A DNA stretch of 64,000 nucleotides from Microlunatus elymi. Its GTDB lineage: Bacteria; Actinomycetota; Actinomycetes; Propionibacteriales; Propionibacteriaceae. Location: the NCBI RefSeq assembly GCF_007362775.1, contig NZ_CP041692.1, positions 4,712,001 through 4,776,000 on the forward strand, given 5' to 3'. Shown piece by piece: positions 25,373 to 35,517 of the stretch (within the stretch, counting starts at the first letter, position 1; every line of letters starts with the position of its first letter). The notes beneath the pieces were generated by a model. It searched no databases and was not told the origin of the DNA. It saw only the letters and a program-made list of their open reading frames with translations. The translations under genes and the position numbers were made by a program.

Positions 25373-25879
25373 ATGCCGGAGTTGCAGTTCGTTCAGGGCG
25401 ACATCACCGAGCAGTCGGTGGATGCGATCGTCAACGCGGCCAACTCGTCGCTGATGGGTGGCGGCGGGGTTGACGGAGCCATCCATCGGCGCGGTGGACC
25501 GGAGATTCTCCAAGCCTGCAGGGAAATCCGACGTACGACGTTTCCCGGCGGGTTGCCGACCGGGCAGGCCGTCGCCACCACGGCAGGACGGCTGCCGGCG
25601 CGCTGGGTGATTCACACCGTCGGGCCGGTCTACGCCAAGTCCGAGGATCGCTCGGACTTGCTCGCCTCGGCCTACCGCGAATCCTTGCGAGTGGCCGACG
25701 AAGTCGGCGCCGTTTCGGTCGCGTTTCCGGCCATCTCGGCCGGTATCTACGGCTGGCCGATGGACGACGCCGCTCGGATCGCGGTGACGACCGCGCGAGA
25801 GGGCGCGACCTCGGTCGAGCGGGTGATCTTCGTCCTCTACGGCCGCGACGCCTACGCCGCGTTCACGTCAGTTCGCTGA
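25373..25879 (+). CDS. Macro-domain protein, O-acetyl-ADP-ribose deacetylase type
   Basis: 168 aa, full length for a single macro domain. Ligand-binding motifs: VQGDITEQSVDAIVNAANSS (Asp for adenine, Asn for catalysis), GGGGVDGAIHRRGGPEI, and ISAGIYGWPMDDAARIA (phosphate loop). MacroD-type proteins hydrolyse O-acetyl-ADP-ribose and mono-ADP-ribosyl esters. It follows a GNAT gene 4 bp upstream and overlaps the 3' end of the convergent sigma-factor gene by 17 bp. Confidence 0.92.
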   Translation: MPELQFVQGDITEQSVDAIVNAANSSLMGGGGVDGAIHRRGGPEILQACREIRRTTFPGGLPTGQAVATTAGRLPARWVIHTVGPVYAKSEDRSDLLASAYRESLRVADEVGAVSVAFPAISAGIYGWPMDDAARIAVTTAREGATSVERVIFVLYGRDAYAAFTSVR

Positions 25880-27138
25880 GGCGTCGGCGCAGATAGCTCC
25901 GTTCGCCGCCGTTGCTGGTCAACCGGATCGCCTTGCGGTATTGAGTTTCCGCCTCACTCGACCGTCCTAGCCGGCGCAGTAGATCGGCCCGGGTTGCGGG
26001 CAGCAGATGATCATCCGGCAGCGTGTCCGGCGTTGCTTCAGCCAGCATGGCCAGCCCGACCCCGGGTCCGTCTCGCATCGAGATCGCGACGATCCGGTTC
26101 AGCCGGACGGTCGGCGACGGCGCCACGGCCAGCAGCGCGTCGTACAAGATCACGATCCGGGCCCAGTCGGTCTCCTCCGCGCGTGCGGCAATCACGTGGC
26201 AGCCGGCGATCATCGCCTGCAGCTGGTACGGTCCCGGTCGATCCCGATGGCGGGCCTGCACCAGCAGTCGCAGTCCGTTGCCGATCATGTCGCGATCCCA
26301 CAGGAGTCGATCTTGTTCCTCCATCGGAATCAGCACGCCATCCGGGTTCATCCGGGCTGTCGCCCGCGCGGCGTGCAAGATCAACAACACCTGCAACCCG
26401 ATCACCTCCGGCTCGTCCGGCATCAACCGAGCGACCAGATCTGCCAACCGCAGTGCCTCATCGAAAAAGGTCGCCGCGGATCAGCCGATCCCCACCGGTG
26501 CCGGCGTAGCCCTCGTTGGACAGCAGGTAGATCGCGCCGAGGACACCGTCGATACGCTCGGCCAGCTGAGCCGCAGGCGGCACCCGGTAAGGGATGCCGG
26601 CGTCCCTGATCTTGATCTTGGTACGCGTCAGCCGCTTGGCCATCGCCACTTCGCTGACCCCGAAACCCCGGGCGATCTCGGCCACCGACAGCCCGAGCAG
26701 TGTCCGCAGCGCCAGAGCGGCTTGTGATTCGACGGCCAGCGCCGGATGGCAGCAGGTGAAGAGAAGTCGCAACCGTTCGTCGGCAACTCCGCTTTCCAGT
26801 TGATCTTGCTCCAGTTGATCTTGTGCTGGTTGCCCGGCGCCGGCCTGCGCGGAGTGGTCGGAGCCGGCGATGATCCGCAGCTTGTCCCGGCCGACCCGAT
26901 CTCGACGAATCCGGTCCACCGCTCGTCGTCGTGCAGCGGTCACCAGCCAGCCCTCGGGACTGTCCGGGATCCCGGCCGACGGCCAACGGTCCAGCGCCTG
27001 GGCGAATGCCTCCTGCACGCACTCCTCCGCCAATTCGATCTCGCCTGTCTGCCCGATCACGATCGACAGCAACCTGCCCCACTGATCACGAAAGAGCCGA
27101 TCGACCAGTGCGGCAACAGCGGGCTCGGCCTCGGTCAC
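25863..27138 (-). pseudogene. ECF42-type RNA polymerase sigma factor, frameshifted
   Basis: The N-terminal frame (GTG 27138, overlapping the YCII stop) has sigma region 2 (LLSIVIGQTGEIELAEECVQ), region 4 (LRTLLGLSVAEIARGFGVSE) and YLLSNEGYAGTGGDR. It stops after GDLFR. The C-terminal frame resumes with ADLVARLMPDEPEVIGLQVL and the helical DUF6596/TPR-like extension to 25863. Dropping one T from the T5 run (A5 at 26464-26468 on the plus strand) restores GAC CTT TTC GAT GAG GCA CTG CGG, the conserved DLFDEALRL junction. So one base separates this from a normal ~420-aa protein: true mutation, sequencing error or slippage are all possible. Confidence 0.85.
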
Positions 27139-27485
27139 GAGGAGGCGATCTGCCGGATCGGCCGGACCTCCACCTGGCCCCAGGCACAGGCCGGATGGCC
27201 GGCGGCAATGGCGATCGCGGCATCAAGATCATCAACCTCGACGATCGCCATCCCGCCGATCTGATCCTTCGCCTCGATGTACGGCCCGTCGGTGAGCAGG
27301 GTGTGGCCGTCGCGGACCCGTACGGTAGTCGCCGTCCGGCTGGGCTGCAGTCCCTCGTGACTCAGCAGCACACCGCGGCGGACCAGATCGTCCATCCAGT
27401 CGGTGAATACCTTGATCGCCTCGTCGGACGGTTCGCCGTCGTCGATCCGGGACTCGTCGGCGCTGATCAACAACAGATAGCGCAT
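27135..27485 (-). CDS. YCII/DGPF-domain protein, partner of the ECF42 sigma factor
   Basis: 116 aa from ATG 27485 with GAGGAG 6 nt upstream. MRYLLLISADESRIDDGEPS, a VLLSHEGLQPSRTATTVRVR strand and the DGPF-type motif LLTDGPYIEAKDQIGGM, then VEVDDLDAAIAIAAGHPA. This is the small DGPF protein regularly encoded beside ECF42 sigma factors, whose regulatory or enzymatic role is not well defined. It precedes the sigma gene with a GTGA overlap. Confidence 0.9.
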   Translation of the reverse strand: MRYLLLISADESRIDDGEPSDEAIKVFTDWMDDLVRRGVLLSHEGLQPSRTATTVRVRDGHTLLTDGPYIEAKDQIGGMAIVEVDDLDAAIAIAAGHPACAWGQVEVRPIRQIASS

Positions 27486-27660
27486 GATCATCTCCTCATT
27501 GCGGGCTCGGCCGGTGAGCCGACTCGGTCCCCGGTCGTACGAGCTCAGCCTGCCAGGACACCGCGGAAGAAATCGCAGCAGAAGTTGAGCAGAATGTGTC
27601 CAGATCGGCTGATCCGCTTCGACCAAGGGGCATCAGTCATCACCAACTCGAGGAAGCGTC

Positions 27661-28449
27661 ATGGAAAAGACAACCTCCGCCGACGGCACCGTGATCGCGT
27701 ACGAGGGGAGCGGCAGCGGCGCAGCGCTGGTCTGCGTCTCTCCCGCCTTCGGTCTGCGCGGCGTCTTCGACGACCTGGCGGCCGAATTCGCCGCCGAGCA
27801 CACCGTGGTGCGCTACGACCGGCGAGGTCGCGGCGACAGTACCGATGCGATCGCCCCGGCCGATGTGGCCTCGTACCGGATCGAACGTGAGGTCGAGGAC
27901 CTGGCCGCGGTGATCGCCGCAGTCGGCGGCCCGGTCGCGGTGCTCGGCTACTCCTCCGGCTGCCACCTGGCCTTGGCGGCAGCGGCCGCCGGGCTGCCGG
28001 TCGACCGGATCGCCCTGTACGAGCCGCCGTTCCGGCGCGGCGATACCGTGATCAAGTCCGAGCTGGTCGACAAGCTGGCCGGGCTGGTGGCGGCCGGTCG
28101 CCTCGGTGACGCGGTCGCGACGTTCCAGATCGAAGGCGTCGGCGCACCGGCGGAGATGGTCAACGACATGCGCCGGACGCCGATGTTCGCGGCGCTGGAG
28201 GCGGTCGGACAAACCGTCGTCTACGACGCCACCCTGACCGCCGATCCGGCGCCGAGCCAGGCCGTCCGTTCACTGTCCCAGCCGGTGCTGGCGATCGCCG
28301 GCGCCGACACCTGGCCGATGCTCATCGACGGTGCCCGCTACGTCGCCGAGTCGGTTCCCCACGGCGAATTCATCGAGGTGCCCGGCGGCGCGAACCACGC
28401 GATGGGTGCGGTCGAAACGGCCGCCGCGCTACGCCCGTTCCTGAGCTGA
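27661..28449 (+). CDS. Alpha/beta hydrolase
   Basis: 262 aa from ATG 27661, with GAGGAAG upstream. The nucleophile elbow is VLGYSSGCHLALAAA (about residue 95), the oxyanion-side strand VRYDRRGRGDST, the acid lies in AIAGADTW and the catalytic His in PGGANHAMGA near the end. The fold matches small cytosolic esterase/lipase-like hydrolases of unknown substrate. It converges with kbl, separated by 41 bp holding a dispersed CCCTTCGACAAGC-type sequence. Confidence 0.87.
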   Translation: MEKTTSADGTVIAYEGSGSGAALVCVSPAFGLRGVFDDLAAEFAAEHTVVRYDRRGRGDSTDAIAPADVASYRIEREVEDLAAVIAAVGGPVAVLGYSSGCHLALAAAAAGLPVDRIALYEPPFRRGDTVIKSELVDKLAGLVAAGRLGDAVATFQIEGVGAPAEMVNDMRRTPMFAALEAVGQTVVYDATLTADPAPSQAVRSLSQPVLAIAGADTWPMLIDGARYVAESVPHGEFIEVPGGANHAMGAVETAAALRPFLS

Positions 28450-28466
28450 CGCGATCCGGGGTTCGG

Positions 28467-28485
28467 CCCTTCGACAAGCTCAGGG
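28467..28485. repeat. Dispersed intergenic sequence CCCTTCGACAAGCTCAGGG
   Basis: A 19-bp sequence with complementary CCCT/AGGG ends, placed between two convergent genes. I recall very similar sequences as abundant intergenic repeats in several high-GC bacteria; only one copy is seen in this window. Confidence 0.45.
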
Positions 28486-28490
28486 CCCTT

Positions 28491-29663
28491 CTACTGGCGG
28501 GCGCGTTCGAAGGCGGCGAGGGCGCGATCAAGATCATCGCGGGTGTGTGCGGCAGACATCTGGGTTCGGATCCGGGCCTTGCCGCGCGGCACCACCGGGT
28601 AGGAGAAGGCGCGGACGTAGATGCCGTCGGCCAGCAGCTTGTCGGCCATCTCGGCGGCCTTGACGGCATCGCCGATCATCACCGGCACGATCGCGTGGTC
28701 GGATTCGGGGATGTCGAAGCCTCGTTGGCCCATCTCCGCACGGAAGTACGCGGTGTTGTCACGCAACTGCTGCAGCAGTTCGCCGGAGGACTCGAGCAGA
28801 TCGATCGCGGCCACCGCGGCGGCCGCGATCGACGGCGCCAGCGAGTTGGAGAACAGGTACGGCCGCGAGCGCTGCCGCAACATCTCCACGATCTCGGCTC
28901 GGGCCGCGGTGTAGCCGCCACTCGCTCCACCCAGCGCCTTGCCCAGAGTGCCGGTGACGATGTCGATCTTGTCCTGCACCCCGAACAGCTCCGGGGTGCC
29001 GGCTCCGGACGGGCCGACGAAGCCGACGGCGTGTGAGTCGTCGACCATCACCAGCGCGTCGTACTGCTCGGCCAGCTCGACGATCTTGTCCAGCGGCGCG
29101 ACGTAGCCGTCCATCGAGAACACCCCGTCGGTGGCGATCAGCCGGTACCGCGCATCGGCTGCGCTTTCCAACTGGGCTTGAAGATCTGCCATGTCCCGGT
29201 TCTTGTAACGCAACCGCCGGGCCTTGCTCAGCCGGACCCCGTCGATGATGCTGGCATGGTTCAGCTCGTCGGAGATGATCGCGTCCTGATCGGTCAGCAG
29301 GGTCTCGAACAGACCGCCATTGGCGTCGAAACAGGACCCGTACAGGATCGCGTCGTCGGTGCGCAGGAAGCCGGCGATCTTGGCTTCCAACTGCTTGTGC
29401 AACGCAGTGGTGCCGCAGATGAATCTGACCGACGCCATCCCGAAACCCCAACGGTCCAAGGCTTCATGGGCTGCGGTGATCATCGCCGGGTGGTCGGCCA
29501 GTCCGAGATAGTTGTTGGCACACAGGTTGAGTACGGTCTCGCCGCCGACGCCGATCGAGGCCGACTGCGGGGTGTCGATCACCGCCTCTGCCTTGTACAG
29601 CCCCTCGGTCCGCAGCTGCTCGAGACCGGCCGCGAGCTGGTTCTTCATCGAGGTGTACATCAT
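28491..29663 (-). CDS. kbl: Glycine C-acetyltransferase (2-amino-3-ketobutyrate CoA ligase)
   Basis: 390 aa, starting at ATG 29663 that overlaps the tdh stop (ATGA). PLP fold-type I enzyme of the alpha-oxoamine synthase family: [41 protein letters not shown] and the PLP lysine in [17 protein letters not shown]. It splits 2-amino-3-oxobutanoate with CoA into glycine and acetyl-CoA, the second step of threonine degradation after Tdh. The coupled overlap with tdh ensures matched expression. Confidence 0.95.
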   Translation of the reverse strand: MMYTSMKNQLAAGLEQLRTEGLYKAEAVIDTPQSASIGVGGETVLNLCANNYLGLADHPAMITAAHEALDRWGFGMASVRFICGTTALHKQLEAKIAGFLRTDDAILYGSCFDANGGLFETLLTDQDAIISDELNHASIIDGVRLSKARRLRYKNRDMADLQAQLESAADARYRLIATDGVFSMDGYVAPLDKIVELAEQYDALVMVDDSHAVGFVGPSGAGTPELFGVQDKIDIVTGTLGKALGGASGGYTAARAEIVEMLRQRSRPYLFSNSLAPSIAAAAVAAIDLLESSGELLQQLRDNTAYFRAEMGQRGFDIPESDHAIVPVMIGDAVKAAEMADKLLADGIYVRAFSYPVVPRGKARIRTQMSAAHTRDDLDRALAAFERARQ

Positions 29664-30688
29664 TTCTCCCAGTTCATGATCACTTTGCCGCCGTGGCCCG
29701 ACCGCGCGGTGGCGAACGCCTGCTCGTACTCGGTGTGATCGAACCGGTCGGTGATCACTCCGGAGATGTCCAGTCCACTCTGCAACAGCACCGACATCGC
29801 ATACCACGTCTCGAACATCTCCCGGCCGTAGATGCCCTTGATGGTCAGCATGTTCAGCACCACGGTGGCGAAGTCGATGCTGATCTCGTCCGACGGCAGC
29901 CCCAGCATCGCGATCCGGCCGCCGTGCGTCATCGAGGCGATCATGCCGCGCAGCGCCACCGGACTGCCGGACATCTCCAGCCCTACGTCGAATCCTTCCT
30001 TCATCCCGAGTTGATCATGGGCGTCCTGCAACGTCCGAGTACGCGGATTCAGAGCAAGATCAACACCGAGCCGGGAGGCCAACTCCAGCCGTTGATCACT
30101 GAGATCGGTGATCACCACGTTCCGGGCCCCGGCGTGGTGGGACACCATCGCGGCCAGGATGCCGATCGGGCCGGCGCCGGTGACCAGCACGTCCTCGCCG
30201 AGCATCGGGAAGGTCAGCGCGGTGTGCACGGCGTTGCCGAACGGGTCGAAGATCGCGGCCACGTCGAAACCGATCGGGTGCTCGTGCACCCACAGATTGC
30301 CCGACGGCATCGCGACGTACTCGGCGAACGCGCCATCGATCTGAACCCCGATGCCGCGGGTGTTGATACACAGGTGCCGTCGCCCGGCGCGGCAGTTGCG
30401 GCACCGCCCGCAGGTGAGATGGCCCTCGCCGCTGACGACGTCGCCGACCGACACGTCGGTCACCGACTCGCCGATCTCAACCACGACTCCGGAGAACTCG
30501 TGCCCGACCACCAGGGGCGCCCGCACATGGCTCGCCGCCCAGTCGTCCCACGCCTCGATGTGCAGATCGGTGCCGCAGATCCCGGTCTGCTTGACCTGCA
30601 CCAACGCCTCGCCGGGGCCGACCTGCGGAACGTCGACGTCGGTCAACTCCAGGCCGGGACCGGCCGTCCTCTTCACCAGCGCCTTCAC
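29660..30688 (-). CDS. tdh: L-threonine 3-dehydrogenase
   Basis: 342 aa from GTG 30688 ([15 protein letters not shown]), the normal length. Zinc-dependent medium-chain dehydrogenase: catalytic-zinc ligands in [10 protein letters not shown] and VGHEFSGVV, four-cysteine structural-zinc lobe [15 protein letters not shown], and NAD-binding [19 protein letters not shown]. It oxidises threonine to 2-amino-3-oxobutanoate for Kbl. Together with the divergent sdaA this gives a threonine-to-glycine-to-serine-to-pyruvate route. Confidence 0.95.
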   Translation of the reverse strand: MKALVKRTAGPGLELTDVDVPQVGPGEALVQVKQTGICGTDLHIEAWDDWAASHVRAPLVVGHEFSGVVVEIGESVTDVSVGDVVSGEGHLTCGRCRNCRAGRRHLCINTRGIGVQIDGAFAEYVAMPSGNLWVHEHPIGFDVAAIFDPFGNAVHTALTFPMLGEDVLVTGAGPIGILAAMVSHHAGARNVVITDLSDQRLELASRLGVDLALNPRTRTLQDAHDQLGMKEGFDVGLEMSGSPVALRGMIASMTHGGRIAMLGLPSDEISIDFATVVLNMLTIKGIYGREMFETWYAMSVLLQSGLDISGVITDRFDHTEYEQAFATARSGHGGKVIMNWEK

Positions 30689-30849
30689 ACCGCAGACCGT
30701 ACGGCATCGGGCGTCGGCGCGACGAGCCTGGCTAAACGATTGACCAACCTGTGAGCAACGCCTCACCGTGTCGGTGCTGGACCCGGGCGTTGCGAGCACA
30801 TAGAACTGGGGCCGTACGCGGGTTACCCCTTTCGCACAGGACTGCGTAC

Positions 30850-30979
30850 GCGCCCATGCCGGGTATGAGCCGGCATGGGCGCGGAATGCTCGTGAACACA
30901 ATCGCCCGCCGCTTGAGCGATATCGCAAGAATCCCGACGATATCCAGCAATCAGCGGGCGATGGTGTTCGCGAGGTTCC
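30850..30979. other. Two adjacent long hairpins between tdh and sdaA (candidate structured RNA or small palindromic element)
   Basis: Hairpin 1: GCGCCCATGCCGG (30850-30862) and CCGGCATGGGCGC (30870-30882), a perfect 13-bp stem with a 7-nt loop. Hairpin 2 begins at the next base: 30883-30909 pairs with 30954-30979 through GGAA, CTCG, GAACAC and ATCGCCCGC blocks, about 24 pairs with one bulge and one mismatch. It encloses 44 nt with an inner CTTG..CAAG hairpin containing GCGATATCGC. The element ends 54 nt before the sdaA start. No known riboswitch motif (glycine, SAM, ZTP) fits. The rest of the 345-bp gap shows only a weak GCAACGCC/GGCGTTGC pair. Confidence 0.7.
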
Positions 30980-31033
30980 CGCCTCGACACGATCACACTG
31001 CGGTTCTACGGCGACCGATGGAAGACTGACGGC

Positions 31034-32431
31034 GTGGTGAGTGTCTTCGATCTGTTGAGCATCGGCATCGGGCCGTCGAGTTCGCACACGGTCGGGCCGA
31101 TGCGCGCTGCGGGCCGGTTCGTTCGAGAACTCGCCGACTCCGACCAGCTGCATCGGGTCGATCGGGTGCAGGCACAGCTGTTCGGGTCCTTGGGCGCCAC
31201 CGGTCACGGGCATGGCAGCGAGAACGCGGTGTTGTGGGGGCTTGAGGGCGAGGATCCGGAATCGGTAGACACCGACACCGCTCCGGCCCGGGCCGAGAAG
31301 ATCCGCAGCACCCGTCGGATCCGCCTCGACGGCAGCCGCGAGATCGACTTCGATCCCGACGTCGACCTGGTGCTGCATCGCCGCAAGTCCCTGCCGTTCC
31401 ACCCCAACGGGATGACCTTCACCGCCTGGACCGGGCGCGCCGGCGAGCAGCCGCAACTCGTCACCGAACGCACCTACTACTCCATCGGCGGCGGTTTCGT
31501 GCTGGCAGACGACGGCTCCGGACAGCCCGAGCTGCGGCCCGATCCGACGCCAATGCCCTACCCGTTCCGGACGGCCGCGGAGTTGTTGGCGATCTGCGCC
31601 CGGGAAGGGCTGCGGATCAGCGACGTCGCACTGGCCAACGAGTGCGCTCGCCTGCCCGAGACCGAGATCCGGGCCGGGCTGCTGCGGATCTGGCGGGTGA
31701 TGGCCGACTGCGTACGGCACGGCTGCGACACTCCGGGCGTGCTGCCGGGCGGTCTGAAGGTACGCCGCCGCTCTCACGAGCTGCAGGAACAATTGCTCCG
31801 CACCGCCAGCACCGAGCGTCCGGTGAACGCCGATCCGCTGGCCGCGATGGACTGGGTGACGCTGTGGGCGCTGGCGGTGAACGAGGAGAACGCCGCCGGC
31901 GGCCGGGTCGTCACCGCGCCGACCAACGGAGCTGCCGGCATCATCCCGGCGGTGCTGCACTACGCCGTACGGTTCGTGCCCGGCACCGACGACGACGCAA
32001 TCGTCCGGTTCCTGCTGACGGCCGGTGCGATCGGCGCGATCTACCAGCAGACCGGTTCCATCTCCGGTGCCCAGGTGGGCTGCCAGGGCGAGGTCGGCAC
32101 CGCCTGCTCGATGGCCGCCGGGGCCCTGGCCGAGCTGCTCGGCGGCACCGTCGACCAGGTCGAGAACGCGGCCGAAATCGGCATGGAACACCACCTCGGG
32201 CTGACCTGCGATCCGGTCGGCGGACTGGTCCAGATCCCTTGTATAGAACGAAATGCGGTCGCCTCGGTGAAGGCGATCACCGCGGCTCGGCTGGCCCTGC
32301 ACGGCGACGGTCAGCACACCGTCAGCCTGGACAAGGTGATCAAGACCATGATGGAGACCGGCCGGGACATGAAGATCAAATACAAGGAGACCGCGCGCGG
32401 CGGGCTGGCCGTCAACATCGTCGAGTGCTGA
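31034..32431 (+). CDS. sdaA: L-serine ammonia-lyase (serine dehydratase), single chain
   Basis: 465 aa from GTG 31034 ([20 protein letters not shown]). Beta and alpha domains are fused as in E. coli SdaA. The iron-sulfur cysteines are visible in [25 protein letters not shown] and [28 protein letters not shown] is the conserved serine-binding loop. It converts serine to pyruvate and ammonia. It is divergent from tdh-kbl, with the 30850-30979 hairpins in between. Confidence 0.95.
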   Translation: MVSVFDLLSIGIGPSSSHTVGPMRAAGRFVRELADSDQLHRVDRVQAQLFGSLGATGHGHGSENAVLWGLEGEDPESVDTDTAPARAEKIRSTRRIRLDGSREIDFDPDVDLVLHRRKSLPFHPNGMTFTAWTGRAGEQPQLVTERTYYSIGGGFVLADDGSGQPELRPDPTPMPYPFRTAAELLAICAREGLRISDVALANECARLPETEIRAGLLRIWRVMADCVRHGCDTPGVLPGGLKVRRRSHELQEQLLRTASTERPVNADPLAAMDWVTLWALAVNEENAAGGRVVTAPTNGAAGIIPAVLHYAVRFVPGTDDDAIVRFLLTAGAIGAIYQQTGSISGAQVGCQGEVGTACSMAAGALAELLGGTVDQVENAAEIGMEHHLGLTCDPVGGLVQIPCIERNAVASVKAITAARLALHGDGQHTVSLDKVIKTMMETGRDMKIKYKETARGGLAVNIVEC

Positions 32432-32460
32432 GCAGGCGCACGGATACCGTTTTCCGCAAC

Positions 32461-32489
32461 ATCCCGGCCCGGGCTTGTCCCGCCGGGAT
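32461..32489 (+). terminator. Possible terminator hairpin after sdaA
   Basis: ATCCCGGC (32461-32468) and GCCGGGAT (32482-32489) are perfect complements with a 13-nt loop, 30 bp after the sdaA stop. There is no T-run, so function as an intrinsic terminator is uncertain. Confidence 0.4.
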
Positions 32490-32571
32490 CGGCATGTAAA
32501 GCTTGCGCCACCAATTTCTGTTCCACTACGGATCGTCGGGCACGTACCTGCCCGTGGAGAGGAAGTGCGGC

Positions 32572-33663
<1,092 letters not shown>

Positions 33664-33706
33664 TCCGAGACCGTCTCGACCGAGGCCGAGAAACACTCAG
33701 CCTGCG

Positions 33707-33738
33707 AGCCCCCGGCGCCTTGCGCGTCCGGGGGCTTT
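33707..33738 (+). terminator. Rho-independent-like terminator after the ABC ATPase gene
   Basis: AGCCCCCGG (33707-33715) pairs perfectly with CCGGGGGCT (33728-33736), loop CGCCTTGCGCGT, followed by TTCGGGTTT. It begins 44 bp after the stop codon. Confidence 0.8.
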
Positions 33739-33792
33739 CGGGTTTCGATGGACCGTTCGCTCCCGCCACACCCGACTGATTGAGGACCACCG

Positions 33793-35181
33793 GTGCCCCG
33801 CTTCCTGTCCGCACGGCCTGACGCCCGGCTGATCACCCTGCCCTGGGAAACGCCCCTGGAGGCGTGGCCGCTGGACAACCTGGTCGCCCTGCCCCGCGGC
33901 ATCTCCCGGCACGTGGTCCGCTTCATCAAGGTCGGCCAGGACATCTACGCCGCCAAAGAGGTCGTCGAGCATCTGGCCCGGCACGAGTACGAGTTGCTCC
34001 GCGACCTGAACCGGCTGGACACCCCGTCGGTCGAGCCGGTCGGCGTGGTCACCGAACGGTTCGCCCCCGACGGCACCCCGCTGGACCCGATCCTGCTCAC
34101 CAGACACCTGCAGTTCTCGCTGCCGTACCGCTCGCTGTTCAACCGCGGCGTCCGACTGGACACGGTGAATCGGCTGGTCGACGCGATGGTGGTGCTGCTC
34201 GCCCGGCTGCACCTCGTGGGCTTCCTGTGGGGCGACGTGTCGCTGTCCAACACGCTCTTCCGCCGCGACGCCGGCTCGTTCGCCGCCTACCTGGTGGACG
34301 CCGAGACCGGCGAGCTGCACGACGAACTGTCCGACGGGCAGCGCGAACACGACCTGTCCATCGCCCGGACCAACCTGTTCGGCGAATTCCTCGACGTCGA
34401 GGCTGGCGGGCTGCTGGACGAGGCGCTCGACCCGCAGACGCTGGTGGAGAGCATCGAGAACCGCTACCGCGAGCTGTGGGCCGAACTGACCGAGGTGGAG
34501 GAGTTCGACGGCAGCGAGATGCACCGGATCGAGAGCCGGGTGCGCCGGTTGAACGCGCTCGGCTTCGACGTGGCCGAGCTGGACATCACCACCGACTTCG
34601 CCGGTTCCACCGTCCGGATCCAGCCGAAGGTGGTCGACGCCGGACACCACACCCGCCGGCTGTTGCGGCTGACCGGTTTGGACGTCGAGGAGAACCAGGC
34701 TCGCCGGCTGCTGAACGATCTCGACTACTTCCGGGCGCAGACCGATCAGCAGAACGCCGACGAGGCGATCGTGGCGCATCAGTGGCTGCAACAGCGGTTC
34801 GAGCCGGTGATCGACCAGGTGCCGTCGGACCTGCGGGGCAAGTTGGAGCCGGCGCAGTTCTATCACGAGGTGCTGGAGCATCGCTGGTTCGAGTCGGAGC
34901 GGGCCGGCCGGGAGATCCCGATGATCGAAGCGGCGAAGAGCTACGTCCGTACGGTGCTGCGCAACCTCCCGGACGAGCAGGTCGAGGTGCCCGGCCGGGC
35001 CGAGCTCGCCGAGCTGGCCAACCCGTACGACCCGTCCCAGGGGTACGCCGACGAGGAGGACGAGGAGAAGCCGTACGATCCGTGGGAGGACGATGATCTC
35101 GGACCGGACGCCGGCGTGAGTGCGGCCCCGGACTTCCTCGACATCGAGGCCCTGCGGCAGAAGGCACGGAAGCATTCCTAG
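33793..35181 (+). CDS. DUF4032 domain protein (kinase-like N-terminal half)
   Basis: 462 aa from GTG 33793. The N-terminal 200 residues resemble lipopolysaccharide-kinase folds: VGQDIYAAKEV, EYELLRDLNRL, ARLHLVGFLWGDVSLSNTLF (catalytic-loop-like) and AYLVDAETGELHD (metal-loop-like Asp). The C-terminal half is the DUF4032 region (GHHTRRLLRLTGLDVEENQA, LLNDLDYFRAQ) with an acidic linker (DEEDEEKPYDPWEDDD) near the end. The family is found in Actinomycetota and its substrate is unknown. It is 10 bp upstream of a small GNAT gene. Confidence 0.85.
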   Translation: MPRFLSARPDARLITLPWETPLEAWPLDNLVALPRGISRHVVRFIKVGQDIYAAKEVVEHLARHEYELLRDLNRLDTPSVEPVGVVTERFAPDGTPLDPILLTRHLQFSLPYRSLFNRGVRLDTVNRLVDAMVVLLARLHLVGFLWGDVSLSNTLFRRDAGSFAAYLVDAETGELHDELSDGQREHDLSIARTNLFGEFLDVEAGGLLDEALDPQTLVESIENRYRELWAELTEVEEFDGSEMHRIESRVRRLNALGFDVAELDITTDFAGSTVRIQPKVVDAGHHTRRLLRLTGLDVEENQARRLLNDLDYFRAQTDQQNADEAIVAHQWLQQRFEPVIDQVPSDLRGKLEPAQFYHEVLEHRWFESERAGREIPMIEAAKSYVRTVLRNLPDEQVEVPGRAELAELANPYDPSQGYADEEDEEKPYDPWEDDDLGPDAGVSAAPDFLDIEALRQKARKHS

Positions 35182-35190
35182 GAGATCGAT

Positions 35191-35478
35191 ATGACGATCA
35201 ACGTCAACGACGTACCGGAGCAGAAGCGTTTCGAGGCCCGCGACGAGCAGGATCAACTCCTCGGCTTCGTCGACTACCGGCAGGCCGACGACACCATCAC
35301 CTTCATCCACACCGAGGTGCAGCCGGCGGCCGAGGGAAATGGTGTCGGCAGCACGCTGGCGCGGGCCGTGCTGGATCAGGCCCGGGCCGACGGTTTCACG
35401 GTTGTTCCGCAGTGCTCCTTCATCCGGGGCTGGATCGACCGGCACCCCGACTATGCCGATCTGGTCTCCGAGCTCTGA
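35191..35478 (+). CDS. Small GNAT-type acetyltransferase (YjdJ-like)
   Basis: 95 aa. RFEARDEQDQLLGFVDYRQ, then HTEVQPAAEGNGVGSTLARA (acetyl-CoA loop Gly-x-Gly-x-Gly) and PQCSFIRGWIDRHPDYADLV, the conserved C-terminal motif of the short YjdJ-type GNAT group. These are about 90 aa and their acceptors are unknown. It follows DUF4032 by 10 bp and precedes the LLM gene by 40 bp. Confidence 0.88.
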   Translation: MTINVNDVPEQKRFEARDEQDQLLGFVDYRQADDTITFIHTEVQPAAEGNGVGSTLARAVLDQARADGFTVVPQCSFIRGWIDRHPDYADLVSEL

Positions 35479-35517
35479 ACCTCACCCCACATCGCTGTGT
35501 CGTAAGGAAGGTCTTCG

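Noticed and set aside
30689-31033. Glycine riboswitch between tdh and sdaA
   Set aside because: The conserved glycine aptamer core is not present; the region is instead two long hairpins.
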